Of a DNA stretch of 64,000 nucleotides, positions 9,231 through 18,098 are shown one piece after another; the first letter of the stretch is position 1; the number at the start of each line of letters is the position of its first letter. The notes under the pieces were generated by a model. It ran no database searches. It was not told where the DNA came from and saw only the letters and a list, made by a program, of their open reading frames with translations. Source of the stretch: JAKLFA01 sp964450385 (GTDB lineage: Bacteria > Omnitrophota > Gorgyraeia > Zapsychrales > JANLHA01); assembly GCA_964450385.1 (NCBI GenBank), contig CAYVEC010000001.1:1-64000 (forward strand). Reading direction: 5' to 3'. The translations under genes were made by a program, and so were the position numbers.

Positions 9231-10097
9231 GTGAACAATAAAATGCCAATCTCAGCTATTATTTTAACTTACAATGAAGAAAAAAATATTGAAAGATGCC
9301 TGGAGCATATTTCGAGTTGGGTGAACGAAATAATAATTGTTGATTCTTTTTCTACAGATAGAACCTTAGAAATAGCGAAAAGATATACTGATAAAATTTA
9401 CAGAAATAAATATGAAGGACACCCGCAACAATGGCAGTGGACGCTGAGTAACGTCGAGCTCAAAAATGATTGGGTTTTTGCTATAGATGCTGATTTTCGA
9501 ATAACCGAAGAGCTTTGGAGAGAAATTTTCGTAAGATTTTCCAGTCTCACTGATGATATTTCCGGATTTTATGTGAGACATAAAGAGGTTTTCAGGGGTA
9601 GGCCAATATTACATGGAGGCATGTATCCGAACTATTGGCTTAGGCTATTTAATAAAAAAAAAGTTAGCATTGATAATGCCGACCTTGTGGATATTCATTT
9701 TTATGTTGATGGAAAAACTGAAAAATTGGAATTTGATGTTGTCGAGCAAAATTCTAAGGATGACAACATATTTTTTTGGATTGAAAAACAGAATAGATTC
9801 GCGAAAAGATACGCTATTGAAGAGATCAAACGGAGAAAATATAAGTCCGAAGATTACATTGTTAGCCCTAACTTTTTTGGTTCACTTAATCAGAAAAAAT
9901 TGTTTTTTAAAAAAATATGGTATGGCCTCCCTTTATATGTAAGGCCTTTTTTTTATTTTTTTTATAGGTATGTAATCAGACTAGGTTTTTTGGACCGAAA
10001 AGAGGGGTTCATTTATCATTTTACACAGGGTTTTTTGTATCGGATGTTGGTAGACATAAATATTGATGAAAACTTGAATCGAAAAAGAAAAAGTTGA
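9231..10097 (+). CDS. Glycosyltransferase family 2, WaaE/KdtX-like
   Basis: 288 residues with a GT-A fold: SAIILTYNEEKNIERCL (residues 7-23), EIIIVDSFSTDRT, and the metal-binding AIDADFRI (DxD, ~82-89). The VDSFSTDRTLEIA pattern is typical of the WaaE/KdtX branch that adds sugars to LPS core or lipid-linked glycans. The start is GTG 9231, just after AAAAAGGGAAAG; an in-frame ATG at 9243 is an alternative. It lies 21 bases after the epimerase. Confidence 0.83.
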   Translation: MNNKMPISAIILTYNEEKNIERCLEHISSWVNEIIIVDSFSTDRTLEIAKRYTDKIYRNKYEGHPQQWQWTLSNVELKNDWVFAIDADFRITEELWREIFVRFSSLTDDISGFYVRHKEVFRGRPILHGGMYPNYWLRLFNKKKVSIDNADLVDIHFYVDGKTEKLEFDVVEQNSKDDNIFFWIEKQNRFAKRYAIEEIKRRKYKSEDYIVSPNFFGSLNQKKLFFKKIWYGLPLYVRPFFYFFYRYVIRLGFLDRKEGFIYHFTQGFLYRMLVDINIDENLNRKRKS

Positions 10098-10141
10098 TTT
10101 GATTTTTTGATTTAAGTGGTTGGTTTTTTGAGGACAAAAAA

Positions 10142-11902
10142 ATGGCAATTCTGGGTCTTAACGCATATCATCCAGATTCATCCGCAGCCATAATTGAAAA
10201 TGGCGAACTTATTGCGGCCGCTGAAGAAGAACGATTCAATAGATTAAAACATTGGTCGGGGTTTCCTGAGAAGTCCATAAAATATTGTTTAGATGCAGCG
10301 GGTGTTTCGATGAAACAGGTGGAGCGGATCGTTATTAATCGAAATACAAACGCCAATATTTTTAAAAAGAGTATCTACGTCTTAACTCATGGGCCTTCGT
10401 TGGTCCAAGTTCGCCAGCGTTTTATAAATAAAAGAAAAATAGAAAATATTGCCGAGATCTTGTCTAGTAAATTTGTGATTGATAAAAAAGAAATATCTAA
10501 AAAAATAATCTTTGTTGAACACCATAGAGCGCATGTTGCGTCGAGTTACCTGGTGTCTCCGTTTGAAGATGCGGCGCTTCTTTCTGTTGATGGTTTCGGT
10601 GATTTTTCTAGTTGTCTGTTCGCCGAAGGTGATGGATCCAAGATCAAGGTGCTTGATAATATTTTTTATCCTCATTCTTTAGGTGTTTTTTATACTGCTA
10701 TTACGCAGTTTTTAGGGTTCTTAAGATATGGAGATGAATATAAAGTGATGGGCTTGGCCCCATATGGTGAGCCTCGTTATCTTGATAAAATGCAACGGCT
10801 GATTCAGTTAGAGCCAGGGGGAAAGTTTTCGTTAAATTTAAAATTTTTTCAACACCATACTAAAGGCGATCAGATGTCCTGGCAAAACTGTACGCCAGAA
10901 ATGGGAATATTATTTTCGAAACAACTGGAGGGCCTGTTCGGTAACCCCCGGTTGAACGAAGATATTACTCAAAGGCATAAGGATATAGCCGCTTCGGTAC
11001 AGGCCGTGTATGAGCAGACTTTATTTTACATGTTAAATTGTTTATATCAAAGAACAGGAAAAAAATTTTTATGTCTTTCTGGCGGATGCGCGATGAATAG
11101 TGTGGCAAATGGGAAGATCTTTGAAAAAACCCCCTTCGAGAATTTGTATGTGCAACCGGCGGCGGGTGATGGGGGTGGTGCTATTGGTGCGGCTTATTAT
11201 TTTTGGAATGTTATTTTGGGTAAAAAACGGAATTTTAAAATGGCGCATGCTTATTGGGGGCCTCAATTTTCTGATGATATAATTTCAGGTGTTATTCAAA
11301 AAAATCAGGAAATCATTAATCAAGAAAAATGTTCTATCACCATTGCAGCGAGCGACAATGAACTTTGTAAAAAAACAGCTGAATTGCTTGCCGATGGGAG
11401 CGTCGTGGGATGGTTTCAGGGACGAATGGAATGGGGGCCAAGGGCATTGGGGAATAGAAGTATTTTATGTGATCCGAGACGTAGAGATGCCAAAAAGATA
11501 TTAAATGAAAAAATAAAGATGAGGGAGTCTTTTAGGCCATTTGCTCCATCTATATTAAGAGAAAGCGTTAAAGACTGGTTTGAAACAGATTGCGATGTGC
11601 CTTTTATGTTACAAGTTTTTTCTGTCAAAAAATCCATGCGCTCGATGATTCCTGCTGTGACACATGTGAACGGTTCCGGAAGATTGCAAACCGTGAGTAT
11701 AGATAGCAATAAGTTATATTACAAATTAATTAAAGCATTTAATGAGAAAACTGGAATACCGATTCTTTTAAATACATCTTTTAATGAAAATGAACCGATT
11801 GTTTGTACTCCTCAAGAAGCGTTGGATTGCTTTTTACGGACTAGAATGGATGTTTTGGTTTTAGGGCCATATATGATTAAAAGAACATTGCATGGCAATT
11901 GA
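10142..11902 (+). CDS. NodU/CmcH-family carbamoyltransferase
   Basis: 586 residues, the normal length for the family. The N-terminal ASKHA-like domain has ILGLNAYHPDSSAAI and the HHRAHVASSYLVSPF metal/adenylate site (~125-140), then LSVDGFGD. Further on are LSGGCAMNSVANGK (~320) and the C-terminal YrdC-like lobe with GRMEWGPRALGNRSILCDPR (~428-447). These enzymes transfer carbamoyl from carbamoyl phosphate via carbamoyl-AMP to a hydroxyl group. In this cluster the likely acceptor is a sugar of the surface glycan. The 3' end overlaps the next gene by 11 bases. Confidence 0.9.
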   Translation: MAILGLNAYHPDSSAAIIENGELIAAAEEERFNRLKHWSGFPEKSIKYCLDAAGVSMKQVERIVINRNTNANIFKKSIYVLTHGPSLVQVRQRFINKRKIENIAEILSSKFVIDKKEISKKIIFVEHHRAHVASSYLVSPFEDAALLSVDGFGDFSSCLFAEGDGSKIKVLDNIFYPHSLGVFYTAITQFLGFLRYGDEYKVMGLAPYGEPRYLDKMQRLIQLEPGGKFSLNLKFFQHHTKGDQMSWQNCTPEMGILFSKQLEGLFGNPRLNEDITQRHKDIAASVQAVYEQTLFYMLNCLYQRTGKKFLCLSGGCAMNSVANGKIFEKTPFENLYVQPAAGDGGGAIGAAYYFWNVILGKKRNFKMAHAYWGPQFSDDIISGVIQKNQEIINQEKCSITIAASDNELCKKTAELLADGSVVGWFQGRMEWGPRALGNRSILCDPRRRDAKKILNEKIKMRESFRPFAPSILRESVKDWFETDCDVPFMLQVFSVKKSMRSMIPAVTHVNGSGRLQTVSIDSNKLYYKLIKAFNEKTGIPILLNTSFNENEPIVCTPQEALDCFLRTRMDVLVLGPYMIKRTLHGN

Positions 11903-12701
11903 TCTTTTTATGACGGTTACAATCATTACAGTATGTAAGAATGCTGAGAATACTATTGGGCAAACAATAGCGTCTGTTCTTTCCCAGGATTATAGTCAAA
12001 TTGAATATATTATTGTCGATGGATCTTCTGAAGATAGAACGGTTTCAGTCATAGAAGGAGCTATCAAAAAAAATCCTCAAAAAAATATAAAATTTATTAG
12101 TGAAAGCGATAATGGAAGTTATGATGCCATGAATAAAGGCATTCAAATGGCTTCAGGAGCGATTATAGGGATTCTTCATTCAGATGATTTTTATGCGGAT
12201 AATGGGGTGATTCGACGAATTGTGGAGAATTTTATAAGGGCAGGAGTAGATTGTGTGTTTGGCGATCTATTAATGGTTGACAATAAAAATGTTAATAAGG
12301 TTGTTAGGTATTATCGATCTCAAGGTTTTACACTAGAATGGTTTGCTCGTGGCCACATGCCCGCCCATCCAACTGTTTTTTTGAAGCGCGAATTATACAG
12401 TCGATATGGCTTGTTTAAAATGGATTATAAAATAGCCGCGGATTTTGAATTGCTTACACGATTTTTTGTGAGAGGTCGTATTTCATATTGTTACCTTCCC
12501 GAAGTTCTTGTTTATATGCGCATGGCCGGTCGTAGCACTAAAGGCATCGAGTCAACCTATACGCTCAATAAGGAAATTCTTCGCGCTTGCAAGGAAAATC
12601 ATGTTTCAACCAACATCATCAAAATATATTCAAAATATTTTACCAAGGCATTTCAATTATTTTTAAGAAGGAAAAATAGTTTATCGATGCGCGGCGGATA
12701 G
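11892..12701 (+). CDS. Glycosyltransferase family 2 (WcaA/WcaE-like)
   Basis: 269 residues with a GT-A fold: VTIITVCKNAENTI, YIIVDGSSEDRT, DNGSYDAMNKGI and the DxD-like LHSDDFY (~95). The NGxYDAMNKG block is characteristic of the colanic-acid WcaE type. The start may be ATG 11892, inside the end of the carbamoyltransferase gene, or ATG 11910, which begins directly at the first beta strand. This is the last gene of the AT-rich part; composition changes within 120 bases downstream. Confidence 0.83.
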   Translation: MAIDLFMTVTIITVCKNAENTIGQTIASVLSQDYSQIEYIIVDGSSEDRTVSVIEGAIKKNPQKNIKFISESDNGSYDAMNKGIQMASGAIIGILHSDDFYADNGVIRRIVENFIRAGVDCVFGDLLMVDNKNVNKVVRYYRSQGFTLEWFARGHMPAHPTVFLKRELYSRYGLFKMDYKIAADFELLTRFFVRGRISYCYLPEVLVYMRMAGRSTKGIESTYTLNKEILRACKENHVSTNIIKIYSKYFTKAFQLFLRRKNSLSMRGG

Positions 12702-12770
12702 TGATTTTACCTTAAAGCTTATAGGCTGTTGTAAAGGGGCACAGTATAAATAGTCCATATAAGGTCTAAA

Positions 12771-12793
12771 ACAGGTCAAACAGGTCAAACAGG
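12771..12793. repeat. Short tandem repeat, 9-bp unit ACAGGTCAA
   Basis: Two full copies and a partial third copy of ACAGGTCAA lie just upstream of the WbpV-like gene, exactly where base composition switches. The repeat is too short to call a transposon or att site, but it could be an operator or a recombination scar. Confidence 0.6.
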
Positions 12794-12817
12794 GATAGCT
12801 AGGGTGAAGAAACTGTT

Positions 12818-13756
12818 ATGAACGTCTTTGTCACTGGTGCTACGGGTTTTATTGGACGCGCGTTATGCCAGCGGATCAGCGCCGAGGGCTGGTCTCTTAA
12901 GGCCTGTATCCGTCGCGCGTCTGATCGCGACCTTCTTCCCAAGGCGGCTGAGGGGGTCGCCGTCGGATCGATCGACCGGACCCCTTTTCGGCAGGAGGAT
13001 TTTGCCGGGGTTGATGCCGTGATTCATCTGGCGGCCAGGGTCCATGTGATGAAGGCGGAGGCGCCGGATGCCTTAGAGGCCTTTCGCCTGACCAATGTCG
13101 CGGCGACAGAGCGCCTCGCACGGGCGGCTGCGGCTGCCGGTGTGAGACGCTTTATTTTTATCAGTTCAGTTAAGGTGAATGGAGAGGGACAGGACCGCGC
13201 CTATACCGAAAACGATATGCCAGATCCGAAGGATGCGTACGGGATCACGAAACACGAGGCCGAAGAGGCGCTGAGGCGGATCGCCGCCGAGACAGGACTC
13301 GAGGTTGTGATCTTGAGATTGCCCCTGGTCTATGGTCCGGGGGTTAAGGCGAATTTTAAGCGGTTGATACGCGCGGCCTGCCTGCCGCTGCCCTTAGGGA
13401 GCATCAAGAATTCACGGAGTTTTATCTATCTTGAAAATTTGCTTGATGTTATCATGCTCTGTGTTCAGCATCCCCGCGCGGCAGGGGAGACTTTCTTTGT
13501 CAGTGATGGGGAGGATGTCGCGACCCCGGACCTGGTCCGCATGATCGCGCGCGCCAGGGGCCGTCGAGCGTTACTCTTCCCTGTTCCCGTTGGGGCGCTT
13601 GTCGCGTTAGGAAAAATGGTTGGCCGTGAGGCGGCGGTTCATCGCGTAACGGCATCCTTGACGGTTGATACGGGCAAAATACGGTCGATGCTCGGGTGGG
13701 CCCCTCGGTTTAGGATGGAGGAGGGGATCAGGGCAACGGTGGAGAGCGGTCTCTGA
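12818..13756 (+). CDS. wbpV: NAD-dependent epimerase/reductase, WbpV-like
   Basis: 312 residues of the extended SDR family with TGATGFIG (residues 7-14), VIHLAARVHVM (~68-78), FISSVKVNGE (catalytic Ser) and YGITK (Tyr-x3-Lys, ~138-142). The AARVHVM...SSVKVNGE combination marks the WbpV/WbpK-like group, which reduces or epimerises a 4-keto UDP-sugar to UDP-FucNAc or UDP-QuiNAc types. It starts the GC-rich cassette and is followed by the initiating transferase, the ligase and the WbpM-like dehydratase that would make its 4-keto substrate. The ribosome site is weak. Confidence 0.82.
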   Translation: MNVFVTGATGFIGRALCQRISAEGWSLKACIRRASDRDLLPKAAEGVAVGSIDRTPFRQEDFAGVDAVIHLAARVHVMKAEAPDALEAFRLTNVAATERLARAAAAAGVRRFIFISSVKVNGEGQDRAYTENDMPDPKDAYGITKHEAEEALRRIAAETGLEVVILRLPLVYGPGVKANFKRLIRAACLPLPLGSIKNSRSFIYLENLLDVIMLCVQHPRAAGETFFVSDGEDVATPDLVRMIARARGRRALLFPVPVGALVALGKMVGREAAVHRVTASLTVDTGKIRSMLGWAPRFRMEEGIRATVESGL

Positions 13757-13775
13757 AAGCAGAGGGAGGTCAACG

Positions 13776-14768
13776 ATGGTCAGCGTAATGATGGCGGTTG
13801 CCGCGGTGATGTCGTTCTTGGTGTCCCTGGCCTTGATCCGGCGGGCCGGGCGGCTCGGCCTGATCGATGTCCCTAACGAACGGAGCTCTCATCATCGTCC
13901 GACCCCAAAAGGCGGGGGGATCGGGATCGTCACAGGATTCGTCGTGGCCATGACCCTCGGTGTTCATGGTATCGAACCGCTGGGGATGCCTGCCTTGGTC
14001 CTTATCGCCGGGGGATTGGCGGTTGCTCTGTTGGGGTTTTATAGTGATCTTTCGCATGTCTCTCCCTGGATTCGGATGCTGATCCAGACGCTTATTGCCG
14101 GGGGGACGATTCTGTTGATCGGTTTACCAGGGGCCTTTGAGATCGGGGGCTGGCGTATTCATTTAGGCCCTGTCGCTGGCCTCCTTGCCGTGGTTTGGCT
14201 TGTCGGAGTGACGAATTTTTATAATTTTATGGATGGCATCGACGGCCTGGCCGCGGCGCAGGCCATTTCCGCGGGAGTCGCTGTTAGCGTGTTTGGGGTT
14301 CTCCTCGAGATCCCCTGGCTGATCCCTTTGGGGGCGGTGATCGCGGGAGGGGCGGTGGGTTTTTTGATCCTCAACGTGCCGCCCGCGCGGATCTTTATGG
14401 GTGACGTCGGCAGCTACTTTTTGGGTTTTATGTTCGCCGGGATCGCCCTTGTGGATGGACGTCTCCTGGTCCCGATGGGTCTTGTCTTGGGGGTCTTCAT
14501 CTTTGATAGCGTGGTCACCCTGATCCGGCGCATTCTTAATAAAGAGCGATGGCACGAGGCCCATCGAAGCCATTTTTATCAGCGTGCCGTTGGCCTGGGC
14601 TTTAGTCATCGGCAGGTGACAGTTGCGGCGAGTGTTCTTTTTATTCTTTTAGACGTGATGGCTGTGGTGTATCTGAACGGATCGCCGGGGATCCGCGGTG
14701 CCGTGCTCGCTGGTTCTGTTATTGCCCTGACGGGTGTCGCAGGATGGATCACAGGGAAGGAATCATGA
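13776..14768 (+). CDS. wbpL: Undecaprenyl-phosphate sugar-1-phosphate transferase, WbpL/WecA type
   Basis: 330 residues with about 10-11 membrane helices of the MraY/WecA superfamily. Motifs are GLIDVPNERSSHHRPTPKGG (residues ~28-47), NFYNFMDGIDGLAA (catalytic Asp, ~148-161), FMGDVGSYFLGF (~208-219) and HRSHFYQR in the cytoplasmic loop. It would transfer sugar-1-phosphate from a UDP-HexNAc to undecaprenyl phosphate and so start the repeat unit. The start is ATG 13776, with an AGAGGGAGG site. An upstream in-frame extension inside wbpV is not protein-like. Neighbours fit the Pseudomonas WbpV-WbpL-WbpM logic. Confidence 0.88.
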   Translation: MVSVMMAVAAVMSFLVSLALIRRAGRLGLIDVPNERSSHHRPTPKGGGIGIVTGFVVAMTLGVHGIEPLGMPALVLIAGGLAVALLGFYSDLSHVSPWIRMLIQTLIAGGTILLIGLPGAFEIGGWRIHLGPVAGLLAVVWLVGVTNFYNFMDGIDGLAAAQAISAGVAVSVFGVLLEIPWLIPLGAVIAGGAVGFLILNVPPARIFMGDVGSYFLGFMFAGIALVDGRLLVPMGLVLGVFIFDSVVTLIRRILNKERWHEAHRSHFYQRAVGLGFSHRQVTVAASVLFILLDVMAVVYLNGSPGIRGAVLAGSVIALTGVAGWITGKES

Positions 14769-14774
14769 AACGTT

Positions 14775-16091
14775 ATGAGTGATTTAGAACAGCGAAAAAA
14801 AATTATTAGGGCGTGTGATCGTGTGATGACCGGGGCGGTTTATTTCATGGTCTTTGTCCTGCCTTTTTCAAAGGCCGCGGTGAGTATCTGTATGGCCGTG
14901 TCATTTCTCATGTGGGTCCTCAAGCGTGCCGCTGGCTTCCGCTCTGATGGATGGAGAGGGCTTTTGCCGGTCACGCCCTTGAACAAGGCCCTGCTGGTTT
15001 TTATTTTCTTTAATGTCCTATCTGTTGTTTTTAGCACGAACGTAGGGCAGTCATTAGAGGCCTTGTTCACGAAGACGCTTAAGTATATTTTTGTATTTTT
15101 TATCGCGGTTGAGGCGTTAGGATCGGCCCGGCGGATCCGGGGATTCTTGTCCGTTGTCGCGCTTTCTGGAGGGTTGATGATCGCTGATGCCGCGGTGCAG
15201 TTTTTTCATGGAACAGATGTCCTGAAAGGTTATGCTTTTGGCGCGAGATTGAGCGCCTCGTTCATGACACCGACTGGTTTCGCTGGGTGGCTGGTTATTG
15301 TACTTATGGTTTTTTGGGGGTGGCTGTGCGAGGCAGGGAGTCGACTCCAGTGGCAGATGAGGGCAACTCTCCTGGGGCTTATTGCCGGGTTAATGTTGTG
15401 CCTGCTCATGACGTATTCTCGTGGGGGGTGGTTGGGCTTTGTTGTTGCTGCATTGATCTTTGTGATGTATTTTATGGCCCATGTTTCATGGCGGGTCCGG
15501 GTTGCGTGTTTCTTTTTGGTGCTCGTTGGTATCATTGGGCTGAGCATGCTCCCACGCGTGATCAGCCGTATAGGCCAGAATCGGCCGGTCTATCATGAAA
15601 CAGTAATGGGAAGAGTTCTTTCTGCCGTGGAATTAAAGAAGGGCTCAACCCCCATCCGTTTTGGCCTCTGGCGGGAGGCCGGTGAGATTATGAGAGACTA
15701 TCCGGTTACGGGATGTGGACTGAACACCTATTCAGATGTGGCGCGGGCCTATAAACAGTTTGAAGGCGGGGGGATTTACCCCCATAATTCCTATCTTCAG
15801 ATGGCGGCGGAGATCGGGGTGCCGGGGCTGCTCGCGTTTTTAGCCGTCGTCGGGATCTTTTTTCAAATGACTTACCGTTATTGCCATCGTCATCGGGATT
15901 TTCTTGCCGCAGGCATGGCTGCCGGCGTTCTGGGGTTTCTGATCCATGCGTTTTTTGATACGCATCTCTATTCGCTCCAGATGGTGACGCTTTTTTGGGT
16001 TGGGCTTGGGGTGACAACGGCCTGTGTGCGCGTGCGTGGGATCGGGCCACGGACTGACGCTGAACAGACTGAGGGAGGGGCCTGTGAGTAA
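14775..16091 (+). CDS. O-antigen ligase-like protein (Wzy_C family)
   Basis: 438 residues with about 12 hydrophobic helices. The family loop has YSRGGWLGFVV before a helix, then RFGLWREAGEIMRDYPVTGCG and the PHNSYLQMAAEIGVPGL stretch. The H-N-S-Y-L-Q and RFxxW...GxG pattern is typical of ligases (WaaL/PglL-like) that join a lipid-linked glycan to lipid A core or to a protein on the periplasmic side. The GC-rich cassette location, apart from the AT-rich polymerase-like gene at 4783, supports a ligase role; the acceptor is unknown. It overlaps the next gene by about eight bases. Confidence 0.8.
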   Translation: MSDLEQRKKIIRACDRVMTGAVYFMVFVLPFSKAAVSICMAVSFLMWVLKRAAGFRSDGWRGLLPVTPLNKALLVFIFFNVLSVVFSTNVGQSLEALFTKTLKYIFVFFIAVEALGSARRIRGFLSVVALSGGLMIADAAVQFFHGTDVLKGYAFGARLSASFMTPTGFAGWLVIVLMVFWGWLCEAGSRLQWQMRATLLGLIAGLMLCLLMTYSRGGWLGFVVAALIFVMYFMAHVSWRVRVACFFLVLVGIIGLSMLPRVISRIGQNRPVYHETVMGRVLSAVELKKGSTPIRFGLWREAGEIMRDYPVTGCGLNTYSDVARAYKQFEGGGIYPHNSYLQMAAEIGVPGLLAFLAVVGIFFQMTYRYCHRHRDFLAAGMAAGVLGFLIHAFFDTHLYSLQMVTLFWVGLGVTTACVRVRGIGPRTDAEQTEGGACE

Positions 16092-18015
16092 AACCGTGGG
16101 CATGAAAATCACATCCTTTGTTATTAAGCGACGACATTTTTTTGTTTTTGCCATGCATGTCGTTCTGATTTTTATTTCGTATCTTCTTGCATTTTGTCTG
16201 CGCTTTGACGGCCGGTTAGTGGAATTTGAGGGGGGCATGGCGCAGGCTTTTATTGTTTTTCTTTTTACAAAAATTGTGGTCTTTCTTTATTTTCAGGTTT
16301 TTACCTCATCTCTCCGCTATGCGAGTGTCTACGACCTGTGGCAAATCGTTAAGGCTAACACCGTTGCCAGCATTGGGATTTTTGTTGTGCTGGCTGTGAT
16401 CGATCAGCCTGGGCTGAGGATAACGCCTGTGATCTTTATCCTGGATTGGGGGATCTGCCTGGGGCTCACAACGCTGCTGCGGCTCATGGCCCGCCTGACA
16501 CGGGGGAGAACGATCCTGTATAAAACTGTGCTCTTGCGTCGGACCCTGATCATCGGCGCCGGCGAGGCCGGGGTCATGGTCCTGCGCGAGTACAATCGGA
16601 ACCCGAGCCTCAACGCCGAGGTCGTCGCGTTCATCGATGATGACAAGGCAAAAAAGAATGTCCGGATCCACGGGGTCAAGGTCTATGGGGGGCGCCGAAT
16701 GATCGGTGAGGTCGTCGAGATGCTCGGCGTCAACGAGATCGTGATCGCGATCCCGTCGGCTGGCGGCGAGACGATCCGCGATATCCTGTCGTTCTGCGAT
16801 ATCCCTGACGTGAAGGTAAAGATCGCGCCCGGGTTCCACCGGATCCTGAGCGGCGATGTCGAGGTCAAACTTCGTGATGTCCAGCCGGATGACCTCCTCG
16901 GACGTCAGGCCGTGACCATCGATGAGACCGAGGTCCGGCGCTATCTTCAGGGGAAACGGATCCTCATCACCGGAGCAGCGGGGTCCATCGGGTCGGAGCT
17001 CTGCCGTCAGATCGCGGGCTTTGGGCCCAGGGAGCTGATCCTCTGTGACCATAATGAGAACGACATGTATTTTATCGAGATCGAATTGAGGTCGACATTC
17101 CCGAATCTCGTCTTCTCGCCGGTCGTCGGCGACGTCAAGGACGCGGGACTGTTACGATATGTTTTCACGAAATTCAGGCCTCAGCTGGTCTTCCATGCCG
17201 CGGCCTTTAAGCATGTTCCGTTGATGGAGCAGAGCCCGTCGGCGGCGGTGAAGAATAATATCCTCGCGACCCGGAATCTCATCTATGCCGCCGAGCATTA
17301 TAAGGTCGAGAGCTTCGTTTTTATTTCAACGGATAAGGCCGTCAACCCGACAAGCGTGATGGGCGCGACCAAGCGGATCAGTGAGCTTATCCTTCAGGCC
17401 AAGAGCGGCCGCAGCCGGACAAAATTTATGGCGGTCCGGTTCGGGAACGTCCTCGGGTCCAAGGGGAGCGTGGTCCCGCTCTTCCGCAAACAGATCGAGG
17501 AGGGTGGGCCGGTGACCGTGACCCATCCCGAGGTGAAGCGGTATTTCATGAGCATTCGGGAGGCGGTCGCCCTGGTCCTTCAGGCGAGCGCGCTCGGGAC
17601 CGGCGGGGAGATCTTTCTCCTGGATATGGGCGAGCCGATCAAGATCGTGGACCTTGCCAAAAATCTGATCAAACTTTCCGGCCTGAAATTGGGCACGGAT
17701 ATTGACATCGAATTCACCGGGCTCCGGCCCGGCGAAAAACTCTATGAGGAGCTGTTCCTGGACACCGAGCGGGATGCCGTGACCAAGCATGACAAGATTT
17801 TTATTTCCCCGCGCCAGGAGGTCGATGCCTGGGCCTTGCGGAGCGAACTGAAGGCCCTGGAAGACCTTGCCCATGTGATGGATGAGGAGAAGGTTGTTGA
17901 TAAAATCGATGCGATTATAGCGAGGTTTTCACAGAATTCCACCGCCTTTCCAGACCATCCCAAGGCGGATGAATCGTTAAAAACTGGCAAAAATCCGCCA
18001 AAAATATCAAATTGA
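16084..18015 (+). CDS. wbpM: NDP-sugar 4,6-dehydratase, membrane-anchored WbpM type
   Basis: About 643 residues. Four N-terminal membrane helices (1-~140) precede a CoA-binding-like Rossmann domain (GAGEAGVMVLRE, ~160) and a C-terminal SDR domain with ITGAAGSIGSELCRQI (~295-310). The SDR domain continues with HAAAFKHVPLME and STDKAVNPTSVMGATKR, where Met replaces the usual catalytic Tyr, as in other long WbpM proteins. It would convert UDP-GlcNAc to a 4-keto-6-deoxy sugar at the inner membrane. The start is GTG 16084 after GAGGGAGGGG; ATG 16102 is an alternative. The pgk promoter -35 overlaps its stop codon. Confidence 0.88.
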   Translation: MSKTVGMKITSFVIKRRHFFVFAMHVVLIFISYLLAFCLRFDGRLVEFEGGMAQAFIVFLFTKIVVFLYFQVFTSSLRYASVYDLWQIVKANTVASIGIFVVLAVIDQPGLRITPVIFILDWGICLGLTTLLRLMARLTRGRTILYKTVLLRRTLIIGAGEAGVMVLREYNRNPSLNAEVVAFIDDDKAKKNVRIHGVKVYGGRRMIGEVVEMLGVNEIVIAIPSAGGETIRDILSFCDIPDVKVKIAPGFHRILSGDVEVKLRDVQPDDLLGRQAVTIDETEVRRYLQGKRILITGAAGSIGSELCRQIAGFGPRELILCDHNENDMYFIEIELRSTFPNLVFSPVVGDVKDAGLLRYVFTKFRPQLVFHAAAFKHVPLMEQSPSAAVKNNILATRNLIYAAEHYKVESFVFISTDKAVNPTSVMGATKRISELILQAKSGRSRTKFMAVRFGNVLGSKGSVVPLFRKQIEEGGPVTVTHPEVKRYFMSIREAVALVLQASALGTGGEIFLLDMGEPIKIVDLAKNLIKLSGLKLGTDIDIEFTGLRPGEKLYEELFLDTERDAVTKHDKIFISPRQEVDAWALRSELKALEDLAHVMDEEKVVDKIDAIIARFSQNSTAFPDHPKADESLKTGKNPPKISN

Positions 18016-18039
18016 CAATCACCTGCTGTTGGTTATAAT
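18012..18039 (+). promoter_or_regulatory. Sigma70 promoter of pgk-tpiA-secG
   Basis: TTGACA at 18012-18017 and TATAAT at 18034-18039 are separated by 16 bases. Both hexamers are perfect. The -35 box overlaps the wbpM stop codon, so the glycolytic operon has its own strong promoter. Confidence 0.85.
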
Positions 18040-18098
18040 ACAAAGGTTCTTTTTTATAAAGACCATCTTCGACTACACTTTTTATCAGAGGAGCCGAT

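Noticed and set aside
12702..12817. Integration site or mobile element at the composition break
   Set aside because: Only a 9-bp tandem repeat is present; there is no tRNA, integrase, transposase or terminal inverted repeat nearby.
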